From the NCBI RefSeq assembly GCF_023256255.1, contig NZ_JAGDXD010000027.1, positions 54,047 to 118,046 on the forward strand: 64,000 nucleotides of DNA. The letters run 5' to 3'. The notes below the pieces were generated by a model. The model saw only the letters and a list, made by a program, of their open reading frames with translations. It ran no database searches and was not told the origin of the DNA. The stretch is from Caldivirga sp. (GTDB lineage Archaea > Thermoproteota > Thermoprotei > Thermoproteales > Thermocladiaceae). The translations under genes were made by a program, and so were the position numbers. How positions within the stretch are numbered: the first letter of the stretch is position 1; each line of letters begins with the position of its first letter. Positions 1-9,495 of the stretch are shown here, piece by piece.

Positions 1-2
1 AT

Positions 3-1556
3 CTAGGTATTGATAGTAGGATACTAATGGAGAACGCCGGTAGGGGGGTTGCGCAGGTTGTTTCATCAAGGTGGCCGAATGCAACTAAGATACTTGTTGT
101 CGCTGGGTTAGGTAATAATGGTGGGGATGGTATTGTGTCCGCCAGGTACCTTTACAATTGGGGTAAGGACGTGGTAATTGTATTACTGGGTAGGGTAAGT
201 GACATGAAGGAGGAGCCTGCTGCAACTAACTTGAAGATATGCCTAAACTTATTAGGATGCAGAATAATGGAGGCTAGGGATGAATTAGAGTTACTGGCCT
301 ACCAGGATTACTTCATTAAGTGGGCTGATGTTATTATTGATGCCATCCTAGGCATTGGTGTTAAGGGTAGGATTAGGCAACCTGCCTCAGCGGCGATAGA
401 CCTAATAAACATGTCGAAGGCGCCTAAGGTTGCTGTTGACATACCTTCAGGTCTGGATCCTGACACAGGTGATGTTACTGATAAGGCTGTTAAGGCTGAC
501 TTAACGGTAACAATGCATAAGGCTAAGCGTGGGCTCATAGTTGATAAGGCTAAGCCATACGTTGGTGAATTAGTGGTAGTGGACATAGGGATCCCGAGGG
601 AAGCAGAGTTAATAGTGGGGCCTGGGGACTTGAATTATCTAACGTACGCTAGGAGGCTTGACTCTAAGAAGGGGGACTTTGGTAGAATAGCCATAATAGG
701 AGGTTCAAGGGATTACACTGGCGCAATAGCGCTAACGGCACTGGCCTCATTAGTCACAGGAGCTGACTTACCAATAGTCTACGCACCTCATGATGTTGCG
801 CATGATATTAGGTCACAAACACCAAACCTAATAGCTGTGCCACTTGAGGGTGATTTTTTAAGTAAGGATAATGTTGGACCTGTACTTAGGGGGATTGAGA
901 GGGCTAACGTAGTTGCCATAGGTCCTGGTTTAGGCCTTGAAAGGGTGACAATGGAGGCGGTCTACATGATACTTGATACAGCTGTTAAGTTAGGGAAGAG
1001 GATTGTTATTGATGCTGATGCAATAAAGGCTATTGGAATTGGGAAAAGGCTTAACCTACTTAAGTCAGGTGTAGTATTGACCCCACACGCTGGAGAGTTA
1101 AAGGAATTACTGGGTATTGATGTACCTAAACTTAACCCAGTTGAAACTGGGCAGTGGCTTAAGGAACAGGTCTCCAAATGCTGCCCAGGCAGTGTAATTC
1201 TCCTTAAGGGTAATACAGACATTATAAGTGATGGTTCTAGGTTTAAATTAAACATGACTGGTAATCCAGGTATGACCGTTGGTGGAACAGGTGATGTGCT
1301 AACAGGTGTTTTAGCAACAATACTTCATAGGGTTAATGACCCCCTTGAAGCTGCTGCCATAGCCGCATTCATAACTGGTGTTGCAGGTGACTTAGCAGCA
1401 TTAGAGCTAGGTTACCACCTAACTCCAATGGATGTGGTTACTAGGATACCTAAGGCATTTTCCATCTTCATAAACACTAAGGGAGTAGTGGAGGAGGCTT
1501 TACATAAACCACTGAGGGAATTCCTGGTTAAGCATCAGTTAATTAAGCAGGAGTAG
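3..1556 (+). CDS. nnr: Bifunctional NAD(P)H-hydrate epimerase / dehydratase, 5' end outside window
   Basis: This enzyme repairs hydrated NADH and NADPH in the cytoplasm: the N-terminal YjeF_N domain epimerises the hydrate and the C-terminal ribokinase-like domain dehydrates it with a nucleotide. The YjeF_N signature GNNGGDG is near the N-terminus, and the dehydratase signature GGTGDVLTGV lies about 85 residues before the end. The frame is already open at base 3 and reads LGIDSRILMENAGRGVA, which is inside the usual N-terminal helix, so the ATG at 27 is an internal methionine and the true start lies upstream of the window. Family assignment is secure. Confidence 0.93.
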   Translation, partial: LGIDSRILMENAGRGVAQVVSSRWPNATKILVVAGLGNNGGDGIVSARYLYNWGKDVVIVLLGRVSDMKEEPAATNLKICLNLLGCRIMEARDELELLAYQDYFIKWADVIIDAILGIGVKGRIRQPASAAIDLINMSKAPKVAVDIPSGLDPDTGDVTDKAVKADLTVTMHKAKRGLIVDKAKPYVGELVVVDIGIPREAELIVGPGDLNYLTYARRLDSKKGDFGRIAIIGGSRDYTGAIALTALASLVTGADLPIVYAPHDVAHDIRSQTPNLIAVPLEGDFLSKDNVGPVLRGIERANVVAIGPGLGLERVTMEAVYMILDTAVKLGKRIVIDADAIKAIGIGKRLNLLKSGVVLTPHAGELKELLGIDVPKLNPVETGQWLKEQVSKCCPGSVILLKGNTDIISDGSRFKLNMTGNPGMTVGGTGDVLTGVLATILHRVNDPLEAAAIAAFITGVAGDLAALELGYHLTPMDVVTRIPKAFSIFINTKGVVEEALHKPLREFLVKHQLIKQE

Positions 1557-1571
1557 ATAATAATGCGGCTA

Positions 1572-2084
1572 TTAACTCCCTGATAAGAGCCCTATTAACG
1601 CCTTCCTTAAGCTCTCATTGTTAATATACGTATTGGTTAAAGCTTCATCGTATTTACCATCGATAAAAACCATGTTGTTTTCCAACGCCACATTAAACCA
1701 ACCAACACCTAAGGGTTCCTTAGGCATTACCTTAAGTAGATTCTCATATATCCTCCTGGTAACCCGTAGGGTTACTATGTCCATTAAGTTTAGGTTAACC
1801 TTAGCCATGTATTGGCCTGGATTATATATGGGAATCAGTATGTAATCCTTAAAACCGAACTTTAAACCATTTTCAAGATCACTTATAGCATCATTAATCC
1901 ACTTAATATCATTATTTATTATGTCCCTAATGTCCTGGTAAGGTATAGGCTTCAATTCACCATTACCTACACCGTTTGTCTTAAATGACTTAATTAAACC
2001 AACCTTAGCCAACGCATCCACTCTACCTATCAAGTAAGCTTCAATCCAAAGATCCTTCCTAATCCTGTAGAATGGCAGCAGCAT
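1572..2084 (-). CDS. Hypothetical protein (170 aa)
   Basis: I do not recognise this protein. It has no membrane segment and no metal-binding motif; it is a mixed alpha/beta sequence with many Asn residues. It converges on the hydrate repair gene with a 15-base gap and is divergent from the GH116 gene. On the minus strand a TATA-like CATTTAAGCC lies about 26 bases before the ATG at 2084, which fits a leaderless transcript and supports this start. Confidence 0.6.
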   Translation of the reverse strand: MLLPFYRIRKDLWIEAYLIGRVDALAKVGLIKSFKTNGVGNGELKPIPYQDIRDIINNDIKWINDAISDLENGLKFGFKDYILIPIYNPGQYMAKVNLNLMDIVTLRVTRRIYENLLKVMPKEPLGVGWFNVALENNMVFIDGKYDEALTNTYINNESLRKALIGLLSGS

Positions 2085-2112
2085 TACTTAAATGAATTAG
2101 TAGCCGGCTTAA

Positions 2113-4161
2113 ATGCGTTATTCAAATGTTACGCATAAAATCCAGTATCCAGAAGGGTATTTTATGATAATAAGCGGTAGAAACCTCAATAGTGGACTAC
2201 CCTTAGGTGGAATCGGTGCTGGCGCTATTGAATTCTTCCCAGACCTTACAATAGGTAATGTAACCATAATGAACAATTGGTTAAACCCCATTAAGGTAAT
2301 TAGAGGATTCCACATAGTCTTACTGGGTGAGGAGCCGCTCTTCCTTCAATCTAACCCAGGTAAGAATGTTGAGGTTAAGCCGCAGTATAGGCATGTTGAT
2401 AATATTGAGGTTGAGGCACAGTACCCAAGAATTAAGTATAAGTTCGCTAATTTACCCATAAGTGAAATAGAATTTTATACACCCATAATTAAGGGTGATG
2501 TTAAGAACTCATCATTACCATTAATAATAGTTAGGGTTAAGGGCAATGGTACTATTGCATTCTCATTCCCAAACATAGTAGGTAGTAGGAGGTGGGGTCG
2601 TGCAAATTACTCAATAACAGGTAAGGTTAATGGCGTTTTATTTAGGAATCTAAAATCACTACAGAGTGATCCAGCCTATGGTGAAGTCTTCATTGGCTGT
2701 GAAGGGTGCTTCACGTACTCAGGGTACTCCTACTGGGTGCCCACTAGGGGCGGTATGACAGAGGATATTTCAATATTCAGTAAACTAGGCAAATTAAATG
2801 ATGAAGGTAGGTACTTTATAAGGCCATATGCCAGGGAGGAGATTGCTGGGGTAGTGTGGAAGAGGGTTGAGGATGAGGCCTTATTTTTCATTACTTGGTT
2901 CTTTAATTCAAGGCCATACCATTACCCATACGGCCACTACTATGAGAATTTCTTTAATTCAGCTATTGAGGTGGCTGAGTACGCCTTAGAGAATAATAGT
3001 TCATTGAAGCCTCTTAGCGTGAATACTGATGATTGGTTAAGGGATGCCGTCCTAAATAGCCTATACGTATTGACTTCATCAACCTGGTTAACTAAGGATG
3101 GTAGGTTAGCGGTTTACGAGTCACTATCCATAGCACCATTAATGAGCACTATAGGATCAATGACATGGGATGGGTTATCCTTTGCGTTACTTGACCTCTA
3201 CCCGGACTTAACGGTTAAAATGGATGAACTACTAGGGTTCTACACGCGTAATGGTGAAGTTCCCCATGACTTTGGGGAAGAGAGCCTCGAGGATCCAATA
3301 TACGGTGCCTCATACTTGTACCCGTGGAATGACTTAGGCAGCACATGGGTGCTCATGATTTATAGGGATTACTTAATTACAGGTAATGTTGAGGTTTTGA
3401 AGAGGAATTTCAATAGAATGCGGGAGGTTATTGATTGGCTTATAAGTAGGGATTATGATGGTGACTGCATACCTGATTCAAGAGGTGGATTTGATAATTC
3501 CTACGATGGTACAAACATGTATGGTGCATCATCATACATTGCTTCCCTATTCCTATGCTCACTCCAGGCATTAATTAAATCAGCTGAGGTACTTGGAGTA
3601 AGACTCAGTGATAAGTATGAGTTATGCCTAAGTAAAGGTAAGGATACGTTGAATTCACTGTGGAATGGCCACTACTTCGTAGCGTGGAGATCAAGTAGGG
3701 AGGGTAGTGAATCATGTATGAACAGTCAACTCCTCGGCCAATTCTGGTGTGATTTTCTTAAGCTACCAGCATTAGTTGATGACGATAAGATTAATGGAGC
3801 CTTAAGGTCAATATATGAGCTTAACCATAGGTCATCACCACATTGCCTCCCCAATTCAGTTAAGCCTAATGGGGAAATCGACTCATCATCAGGTCAAATG
3901 AGGTCCTGTTGGCCTAGGGTAAGCTTCGTGGTTGCAGCCCACATGGTGCTTAGGGGAATGGTTAATGAGGGCCTTGAGATCGCTAAAAAGGAGTGGAGTA
4001 CAATCTCAAGGCTGGAGCCATGGAATCAGAGCTCAAGGATAGATGCTATTGAAGGTAGGAATGTAGGCCTAGACCACTACATAGGTAGCGCCTCCCCATA
4101 CATACTGTACTTAGTTATTAGGGATTTCACTAAAAGTAATAAGGTAGGACACTACTCTTAA
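2113..4161 (+). CDS. GH116 family beta-glycosidase (beta-glucosidase/xylosidase type)
   Basis: Glycoside hydrolase of the GBA2/GH116 family, a retaining enzyme for beta-linked glucose or xylose. The family opening motif LPLGGIGAG lies near residues 29-37. The likely nucleophile is Glu336 in the motif VYES, and the likely acid/base is Asp465 in SYDGTNMYGASSY, inside the C-terminal (alpha/alpha)6 barrel. There is no signal peptide, so it should act in the cytoplasm on imported oligosaccharides. A TATA-like sequence at 2083-2095 suits the ATG at 2113; a second ATG at 2164 just before the conserved motif is possible. Its 3' end overlaps the convergent GntR gene by 32 bases. The exact substrate cannot be read from the sequence. 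Confidence 0.9.
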   Translation: MRYSNVTHKIQYPEGYFMIISGRNLNSGLPLGGIGAGAIEFFPDLTIGNVTIMNNWLNPIKVIRGFHIVLLGEEPLFLQSNPGKNVEVKPQYRHVDNIEVEAQYPRIKYKFANLPISEIEFYTPIIKGDVKNSSLPLIIVRVKGNGTIAFSFPNIVGSRRWGRANYSITGKVNGVLFRNLKSLQSDPAYGEVFIGCEGCFTYSGYSYWVPTRGGMTEDISIFSKLGKLNDEGRYFIRPYAREEIAGVVWKRVEDEALFFITWFFNSRPYHYPYGHYYENFFNSAIEVAEYALENNSSLKPLSVNTDDWLRDAVLNSLYVLTSSTWLTKDGRLAVYESLSIAPLMSTIGSMTWDGLSFALLDLYPDLTVKMDELLGFYTRNGEVPHDFGEESLEDPIYGASYLYPWNDLGSTWVLMIYRDYLITGNVEVLKRNFNRMREVIDWLISRDYDGDCIPDSRGGFDNSYDGTNMYGASSYIASLFLCSLQALIKSAEVLGVRLSDKYELCLSKGKDTLNSLWNGHYFVAWRSSREGSESCMNSQLLGQFWCDFLKLPALVDDDKINGALRSIYELNHRSSPHCLPNSVKPNGEIDSSSGQMRSCWPRVSFVVAAHMVLRGMVNEGLEIAKKEWSTISRLEPWNQSSRIDAIEGRNVGLDHYIGSASPYILYLVIRDFTKSNKVGHYS

Positions 4162-4783
4162 CGTACTCTAGGACATTCTGTTCATGATTAAACATCTTCG
4201 TGAAGGCAGCCTCAATATTCCTTGATTTTATAGCATCATAAACATCCCCATGCTCCTTAGCCTCCTCCAGTCTCCTACTGTAACTTGTGAATATGTTGAC
4301 CCTAACTATCTTAAGCTTAAGCCTAATCTGCTTAAGTGTAGAGGCTATGAACTTATTGCCGCTTGCCTCAGCCACAAGTTCATGAAATTCACCGTTTAAT
4401 TCAGCCAGCCTAACAGGGCTAGGATTAGGTTGCATAACCTCAGCCTTAATCATATCAATCAAGTTGCCCATCTTAACCAATTGATTATCCGTAGCCCTAA
4501 TGGCGGCTAATCTAGCGGCCATTGCCTCAAGCGGTATCCTCTCCTCATAAAGCTGCACCACATCATCCTTAGTTATTGGTGTAACAACGTAGCTCCTCCC
4601 ATCCTTAACCACAAACCCCTCCCTCTCAAGCCTAGCTAAAGCTTCCCTAACAGGTGTTCTACTGGCCCCAAGCATTGATGCAATCCTATCTTCCCTTAAG
4701 GCCTCCCCTGGCCTGAACTTACCTTGGATTATGGCGTTGAGCAACTCTTCATACACCCTATTAACCAGTAACTTAGGCTCCAT
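4130..4783 (-). CDS. GntR family transcriptional regulator, FadR/FCD subfamily
   Basis: Metabolite-responsive DNA-binding regulator. Residues 1-70 form the winged helix typical of GntR proteins (PGEALREDRIASMLGASRTP, then VREALARLEREGFV). The rest is an all-helical FCD ligand domain with the usual metal-binding histidines visible in FHELV, EHGDV and FNHEQ. GntR-FCD proteins usually bind an organic acid or sugar acid. The gene is uncommon for an archaeon and may have come from bacteria. The promoter contains the palindromes ATGTACAT and TAGTATACTA, so autoregulation is likely. The effector is unknown. Confidence 0.9.
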   Translation of the reverse strand: MEPKLLVNRVYEELLNAIIQGKFRPGEALREDRIASMLGASRTPVREALARLEREGFVVKDGRSYVVTPITKDDVVQLYEERIPLEAMAARLAAIRATDNQLVKMGNLIDMIKAEVMQPNPSPVRLAELNGEFHELVAEASGNKFIASTLKQIRLKLKIVRVNIFTSYSRRLEEAKEHGDVYDAIKSRNIEAAFTKMFNHEQNVLEYVKSSVLPYYF

Positions 4784-4801
4784 ATGTACATTAGTATACT
4801 A
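4784..4801. promoter_or_regulatory. Paired palindromes in the GntR promoter, probable operator
   Basis: Two perfect palindromes abut each other directly upstream of the GntR start: ATGTACAT at 4784-4791 and TAGTATACTA at 4792-4801. The second matches the T-N-G-T-A-T-A-C-N-A style of operator known for FadR-type GntR proteins. They lie between the start codon and the minus-strand TATA-like CTTATAAAC at about 4812-4820, where a bound repressor would block initiation. Confidence 0.55.
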
Positions 4802-4882
4802 CTCCAGTGTTTATAAGTTTAATTTAAAATAAGAAAGCACATAGTTTTTTAACCGTATCTAGATTTAAGCCATTAGCTAATA

Positions 4883-4933
4883 ATGTACATACATTTGAAT
4901 ATTAGAAAGGTTTTTAAAGGTTTCCGATATCGG
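4883..4933 (+). promoter_or_regulatory. Promoter of the repeat-protein gene with palindromes
   Basis: A further copy of ATGTACAT occurs at 4883-4890, followed by the TATA-like GTTTTTAAAGG near 4910-4920 and a ten-base palindrome CCGATATCGG at 4924-4933, just before the ATG at 4941. The repeated ATGTACAT suggests that the adjacent GntR protein may also control this gene. That link is inference. Confidence 0.45.
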
Positions 4934-4940
4934 CATCTCT

Positions 4941-7226
4941 ATGAACAGTAAACTAGCTATAGTTACACTAATGGTAACTACACTACTACTGATAACTAAC
5001 GTGGCCAATGCACTGATGGTTACAGGCCAAGTAAGTACGCTTGCTGCACCAGGCCAGAATGCAGTGCCATTAGTAATATCAATCATTAACAATGGTGAAA
5101 GCCCATTACTCAATGTAACGATTAAGCCAATTTTCAGCTTCCCCTTTGGACCATATAACTACTTCAATAGTTCATACAAAGTGACAATACCAGTGATACC
5201 ACCCGGTTCAAGCATCAACATCACTGAGCTGATTAATGTTAATCCAAGCGCCAGTAATGGCATTTACCAACTTAAGGTAAACGTAACATACATTGAGTTA
5301 ACTGAAGTATTAATGAATAGAAGCATGGTGATTATACCGCGAAACGCCAGCAGCACCTTCAACATAACCATACCAGTATTAGGTTATGTTAAGTTTAATC
5401 CAGGCTTACCAACATGGGGTTCGGTTAATAGTCCCATTGAAGCTACACCGGGGATAGGTGTCTTGCCTTTAGTTATACCTATACTAAACTCTGGTAATGT
5501 TATGGCATCTAATGTCTCTGCCACAATAATCATAGGTGATGGCCTATTGCCAATAATTAATAAGAGTTACATAGGCTACGTACCCCCTGGAACACCTGCC
5601 TACGCAGTTTTCCTAATTAATGTAACAAACAAGGCTCCAGTGGGTGTAATTAATGGGAAGGTAATTCTACACTACTTCTCCAATACGACACAGGTAATTA
5701 CAGTTAACATACCCGTAGTAGGTGAACCAAGGCTTATTACCCAAGGAGCTGGTTGGGGTTCACCAAGCAGTCCAATTGCAGTAGGCCCTGGCTACGGTAT
5801 TGTTCCATTATTCGTAACCATAGTTAACTCTGGTACGGCTAATGCAATGAATATTAACGCTACTATATCATTACCAAGCGGCTTCACCCCACTGGTCAAC
5901 TTCACGACAATAGGTGGTGCACCAATAGGTGTACCTGTCTACGCGGTGTTTATCGTTAACGTATCTAATGTGCATCCAGGCACTTACTACGCTAACTTAA
6001 CGTTAACGTACAATAATGGGCTCACCTCAACACTAAGGGTTCCTATTGTTGTATCTGGGGAACCAAGACTAATAACTGAGGGTACCGTATGGGGTTCACC
6101 AAGCAATCCCCTTACTGTTGGCCCAGGATATGGTGCAGTCCCGTTAACATTCATACTAATTAATTCCGGCACTGCCCCTGCAATGAATGTTAAGGCCAAC
6201 GTGTCATTACCGGTAGGATTCATACCATTAACCAGCAATGTAACAATAGGTAACTTACCAATGGGTACTCCTATCTATGTAACCTTCATGGTTAATGTAA
6301 CTAATGTTAAGGCTGGAACCTACTACGCAAATTTAACGTTAACATATAGTGGTGGTTCATTAACAATTAAGAGGATACCCATTGTTGTTACTGGAGTCCC
6401 CAACGTAATTATTGAATCCTACTACACTAATCCACCTAACCTATTTCCAGGTTACCCAGAATCACTTCTAACCATTTACTTAGGTAATTCAGGCACGGCT
6501 ATAGCTAGGAACGTTAAGGTTACACTCATTGGTGATAAGTACATTAGCGTGGTTAACCCATCAAATGGCGTCATCAACATTGGTAATTTACCAATTGGTG
6601 AACCTATACCGGTGAATTTCATTCTATCTACGGCTAATGGCATATACAGTACCGTTCAGGCGAATTTAACATTAATAATTAACGGTACGGGCTTCAATAA
6701 GACTTACGTAATACCATTAATTATTAAACCTAAGGCTAACCTAGTGATAGCTAACGTAACTGATGACTTAAGTGTGGGTGATAGTAATGTGCCGCTTTAC
6801 ATTACAATAATTAACAATGGTAACGTAACAGCCAAGAACATTGAGGTTATTTTAAATGGCCAGGGAGTAATAGAGCCACATGTAAGTAGCAGTAACCCAC
6901 TTAGCGCATTAACAGCAGGCACATTATTCATAGGTGATTTAAAACCAGGGCAGGAGAAGCAAGTTGTCTTCATGGTGGATGTGCAGAATGGTATAGATCC
7001 AGGGAATTACAAGGTTACATTAACGCTATTATGGAATCAAACCGGTTCATTAATACCGATGGTTCAGAACGATGAGTTTACAATTCACGTTAACCCATCA
7101 TTATCTCAACAGTTCGTTAGCCTGCTGATACCCAATAAGGTTTCCTCAATGCTATTTTATATTGTGCTGGTGCTTGTGATAGTTCTCCTAGTATTATTGG
7201 CAAGAAGCCACAGTGTAACTCAATAA
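4941..7226 (+). CDS. Secreted, membrane-anchored repeat protein with CARDB-like domains
   Basis: Cell-surface protein of 761 residues. Residues 1-25 form a signal peptide or anchor and residues about 734-757 form a C-terminal membrane helix followed by a basic tail, so most of the chain is outside the cell. The middle consists of immunoglobulin-like beta domains of about 112 residues. Three near-identical units start at a WGS motif around residues 159, 272 and 384, and two of them share the DNA TGGGGTTCACCAAGCA, which points to recent duplication. This is the COG1361/CARDB type of adhesion or surface-layer-associated domain. It is rich in N-glycosylation sequons. The partner is unknown. Confidence 0.8.
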   Translation: MNSKLAIVTLMVTTLLLITNVANALMVTGQVSTLAAPGQNAVPLVISIINNGESPLLNVTIKPIFSFPFGPYNYFNSSYKVTIPVIPPGSSINITELINVNPSASNGIYQLKVNVTYIELTEVLMNRSMVIIPRNASSTFNITIPVLGYVKFNPGLPTWGSVNSPIEATPGIGVLPLVIPILNSGNVMASNVSATIIIGDGLLPIINKSYIGYVPPGTPAYAVFLINVTNKAPVGVINGKVILHYFSNTTQVITVNIPVVGEPRLITQGAGWGSPSSPIAVGPGYGIVPLFVTIVNSGTANAMNINATISLPSGFTPLVNFTTIGGAPIGVPVYAVFIVNVSNVHPGTYYANLTLTYNNGLTSTLRVPIVVSGEPRLITEGTVWGSPSNPLTVGPGYGAVPLTFILINSGTAPAMNVKANVSLPVGFIPLTSNVTIGNLPMGTPIYVTFMVNVTNVKAGTYYANLTLTYSGGSLTIKRIPIVVTGVPNVIIESYYTNPPNLFPGYPESLLTIYLGNSGTAIARNVKVTLIGDKYISVVNPSNGVINIGNLPIGEPIPVNFILSTANGIYSTVQANLTLIINGTGFNKTYVIPLIIKPKANLVIANVTDDLSVGDSNVPLYITIINNGNVTAKNIEVILNGQGVIEPHVSSSNPLSALTAGTLFIGDLKPGQEKQVVFMVDVQNGIDPGNYKVTLTLLWNQTGSLIPMVQNDEFTIHVNPSLSQQFVSLLIPNKVSSMLFYIVLVLVIVLLVLLARSHSVTQ

Positions 7227-7300
7227 TAATATAAGGGTATTTCGTGTTTTTTAAACGATAAATTATTATTACTCTGAATCATAACTATAGGTGTATAGTC

Positions 7301-7858
7301 ATGAGTAAGTTAACTAAGACTGAGTTAGCGGTGGGGGACCTGTACTATAGGCAGGGATTGAAGCCTAGGGAAATTGCTCAAAGGCTAGGTATATCAATAA
7401 ACACTGTGTATAAGGCGTTATCAAAGTACAGGGCTTATTCAAGGGATAACATAGGTGATGGTGAGAAGCCACAGGAATCTATGGTTAAAACCAGTGAAGC
7501 AAACACGCAGCAACCGTTAGGTGCTGCGACAATTAACTTGAGCTTCACAGTGAGCATTAACCAAGCCCCATCAGCAGGCTACCTGGAGCTCAGTAGTGTG
7601 AATGAGACCCTTAATTCACTAATGAGGGAGATTAAGCTCATTAAGGATGATTACGCGCAATTGATTAACGCTATAATGGACTTGAAGAAGCTCATTAGTA
7701 GCGTTAATACTTCCAACTGCAGTAATGCGTATGACGGTGAATTTAATAATCAACGTGATTTAAACTTACCAAGCTTCGTTAAGGATAACGTGTGGGTGGA
7801 TATTATTAGGAGTAAAGAGGGGGGAAGGTCTATGTTTATTTCTGCGAAAGGTTCATAA
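7301..7858 (+). CDS. Helix-turn-helix protein, putative transcription regulator
   Basis: The first 45 residues form a clear helix-turn-helix (LKPREIAQRLGISINTVYKA), like the sigma-factor region 4 or terminase type of HTH. A linker rich in Ser, Asn and Gln follows, then a stretch near residues 95-130 with a heptad pattern that could be a coiled coil for dimerisation. It lies 74 bases after the surface-protein gene and 55 bases before the next gene. The target genes are not known. Confidence 0.65.
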   Translation: MSKLTKTELAVGDLYYRQGLKPREIAQRLGISINTVYKALSKYRAYSRDNIGDGEKPQESMVKTSEANTQQPLGAATINLSFTVSINQAPSAGYLELSSVNETLNSLMREIKLIKDDYAQLINAIMDLKKLISSVNTSNCSNAYDGEFNNQRDLNLPSFVKDNVWVDIIRSKEGGRSMFISAKGS

Positions 7859-7913
7859 ATAAAGCCAGTACAGTTAAACTTATAGATAACTTATGGGGCA
7901 AAGAAGCCTAATA

Positions 7914-8378
7914 ATGCCGCTAGACTCAAGGCTGACAGATGTAATAGGGTTAATAGACACTATACTTAATGATTTTGGGGGAAAGGCGGACATTTACGCT
8001 GTAGCCCAGCATATGGACGCTGACCTAGACGACATCATACCTAATCTGAATGCCGCAATATACCTAGGATTCCTAAAGGTAATTAACGGTGATGTGGTAG
8101 TTACTGAACTTGGTGTTAAATTTCTTAATTCCAAAATACCTGAACGTAGGAGAATGCTACGTGAATTAATATCCAGTATTGAACCCTTTAAGACTGCCAT
8201 AGAAATAGGAAAGGATGAACCCTTCCCACTTGAGAAGCTGATAATGGCCTTAGTTAACAAAGGGTATAGTGAATTTAAGGCACCTGGAATAAGAGACCTC
8301 TTAACAATACTACTATCGGAATGGGGAGCTTACGCTGGTTTAATAAAGAAGAGGGGGGATGAGTATATAATAACGTAG
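7914..8378 (+). CDS. AAA-associated C-terminal domain protein (COG4754/PF09821 type)
   Basis: Stand-alone copy of the domain that is fused to the C-terminus of some NitT/TauT-type ABC ATPases. The pattern is two winged-helix-like parts, with GGKADIYAVAQHM near the start and a C-terminal RDLLTILLSEWGAYAGLI. I prefer the ATG at 7914 (MPLDSRLT) over the ATG at 7893 because the family aligns from there and because the TATA-like TTATAGA near 7880 lies about 30 bases before it. No ABC transporter is adjacent, so its role here is open. Confidence 0.72.
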   Translation: MPLDSRLTDVIGLIDTILNDFGGKADIYAVAQHMDADLDDIIPNLNAAIYLGFLKVINGDVVVTELGVKFLNSKIPERRRMLRELISSIEPFKTAIEIGKDEPFPLEKLIMALVNKGYSEFKAPGIRDLLTILLSEWGAYAGLIKKRGDEYIIT

Positions 8379-8495
8379 AATAATTAATGAACCCACTGAT
8401 TGCTGATGAAACGAACAGTAAACCCTACTTTTAAGGTTGGAGACAGGAGTCTTAACCCTCAACTAGTCAACCCAGTATCAGAATGAGGAAACCCA

Positions 8496-9455
8496 TTACT
8501 GTAAATATAATCCGCGTCTCCTTAACACTGATGCAACCTTATTATCCCATGGTGTTAACCCAAGCCAGATTAATAAATTACCCAACGTATTTAAGTCAAC
8601 TGCTCTTAGTGTGCTTAATTCCCTGTGGAGTCTATTAATCTTATCAGCCTTAGATTGATTAGATATCACGGCATCCTCAAGATTATAGTTACTGAACTTA
8701 ACCATTAGCAGTATTGACACTAGCTTGTTTATCCTCTCAGGAACCCCAGTTAACACACCTCTTAGGGTTAACTTAACCCTAGGTACGTTAAGTTCACTTA
8801 ATCCTAGACTTTTATATAATTCATAGGTTTCACCCTTCCTAATTACTTCACTATCACTTATACCACCGATTATGAATGCATCAGTTGATTTAATAATGTC
8901 TTCAGTTAACTCAACATCACCATATGGGTCAAGCATTACTGCTGATTTCAAGTAATTTGACGGTATACTCCCCAGGAATCTTGTGGCAGTATTAATATTA
9001 CCAGTGAATTTACGGAGTAAATTCATGAACTCATCATCAACGCCAGCTATGGTTAAGTTACCATCCCAAAGGTACCTCCTTAACTCTCTAAGAGTCTGCA
9101 TTAACTGTATTATTAAGCTCCTTAGTTCATTCTCAGTATGTCTTCTCCAAAAGGATACATCAATTATGAACTGTGGGTATTCAGGCATTACGGCATTATG
9201 TTTAATTACTTCACCGCATTTATAATCAATGAAGCAGTCAGTCTCATAAGTGCCTAGTGAACTTAGTATTGGTAAGTCATCAATGCTTACTAAAACTTCT
9301 CCCCTCCTAGAGCCTTTACACACGTTCAACTTGCCTAGCAATACCTGCACAGCAACCTCATTAAAACCACCATACCTACTCAGTAGCCTACTACCTACAT
9401 AGATGCTATTGCAGATTCCACGTAGTGAACGCATTAATGCAGTTAGTGCATACAT
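8496..9455 (-). CDS. trm10: tRNA (m1A9/m1G9) methyltransferase, Trm10 family
   Basis: SPOUT-class methyltransferase that modifies position 9 of tRNA with S-adenosylmethionine. The C-terminal half carries the family pattern: a strand ending in MLDPYGD, then FIIGGISD, then NVPRVKLTLRGVLTGVPERI, which forms the knotted cofactor site. The N-terminal half is more variable. A longer frame begins at a TTG at 9467, but a minus-strand TATA-like sequence near 9477-9490 places the leaderless start at the ATG at 9455. It follows TFB by 28-40 bases, in the same direction. Whether it methylates A, G or both cannot be seen. Confidence 0.82.
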   Translation of the reverse strand: MYALTALMRSLRGICNSIYVGSRLLSRYGGFNEVAVQVLLGKLNVCKGSRRGEVLVSIDDLPILSSLGTYETDCFIDYKCGEVIKHNAVMPEYPQFIIDVSFWRRHTENELRSLIIQLMQTLRELRRYLWDGNLTIAGVDDEFMNLLRKFTGNINTATRFLGSIPSNYLKSAVMLDPYGDVELTEDIIKSTDAFIIGGISDSEVIRKGETYELYKSLGLSELNVPRVKLTLRGVLTGVPERINKLVSILLMVKFSNYNLEDAVISNQSKADKINRLHRELSTLRAVDLNTLGNLLIWLGLTPWDNKVASVLRRRGLYLQ

Positions 9456-9495
9456 TCGTGAGGGCAATTGAATAAGGCTTAATATAAAGCATTTC

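Noticed and set aside
8395..8440. CTGA followed by TGATGA, like D' and C' boxes of an sRNA
   Set aside because: No box C upstream and no box D downstream at the normal spacing.
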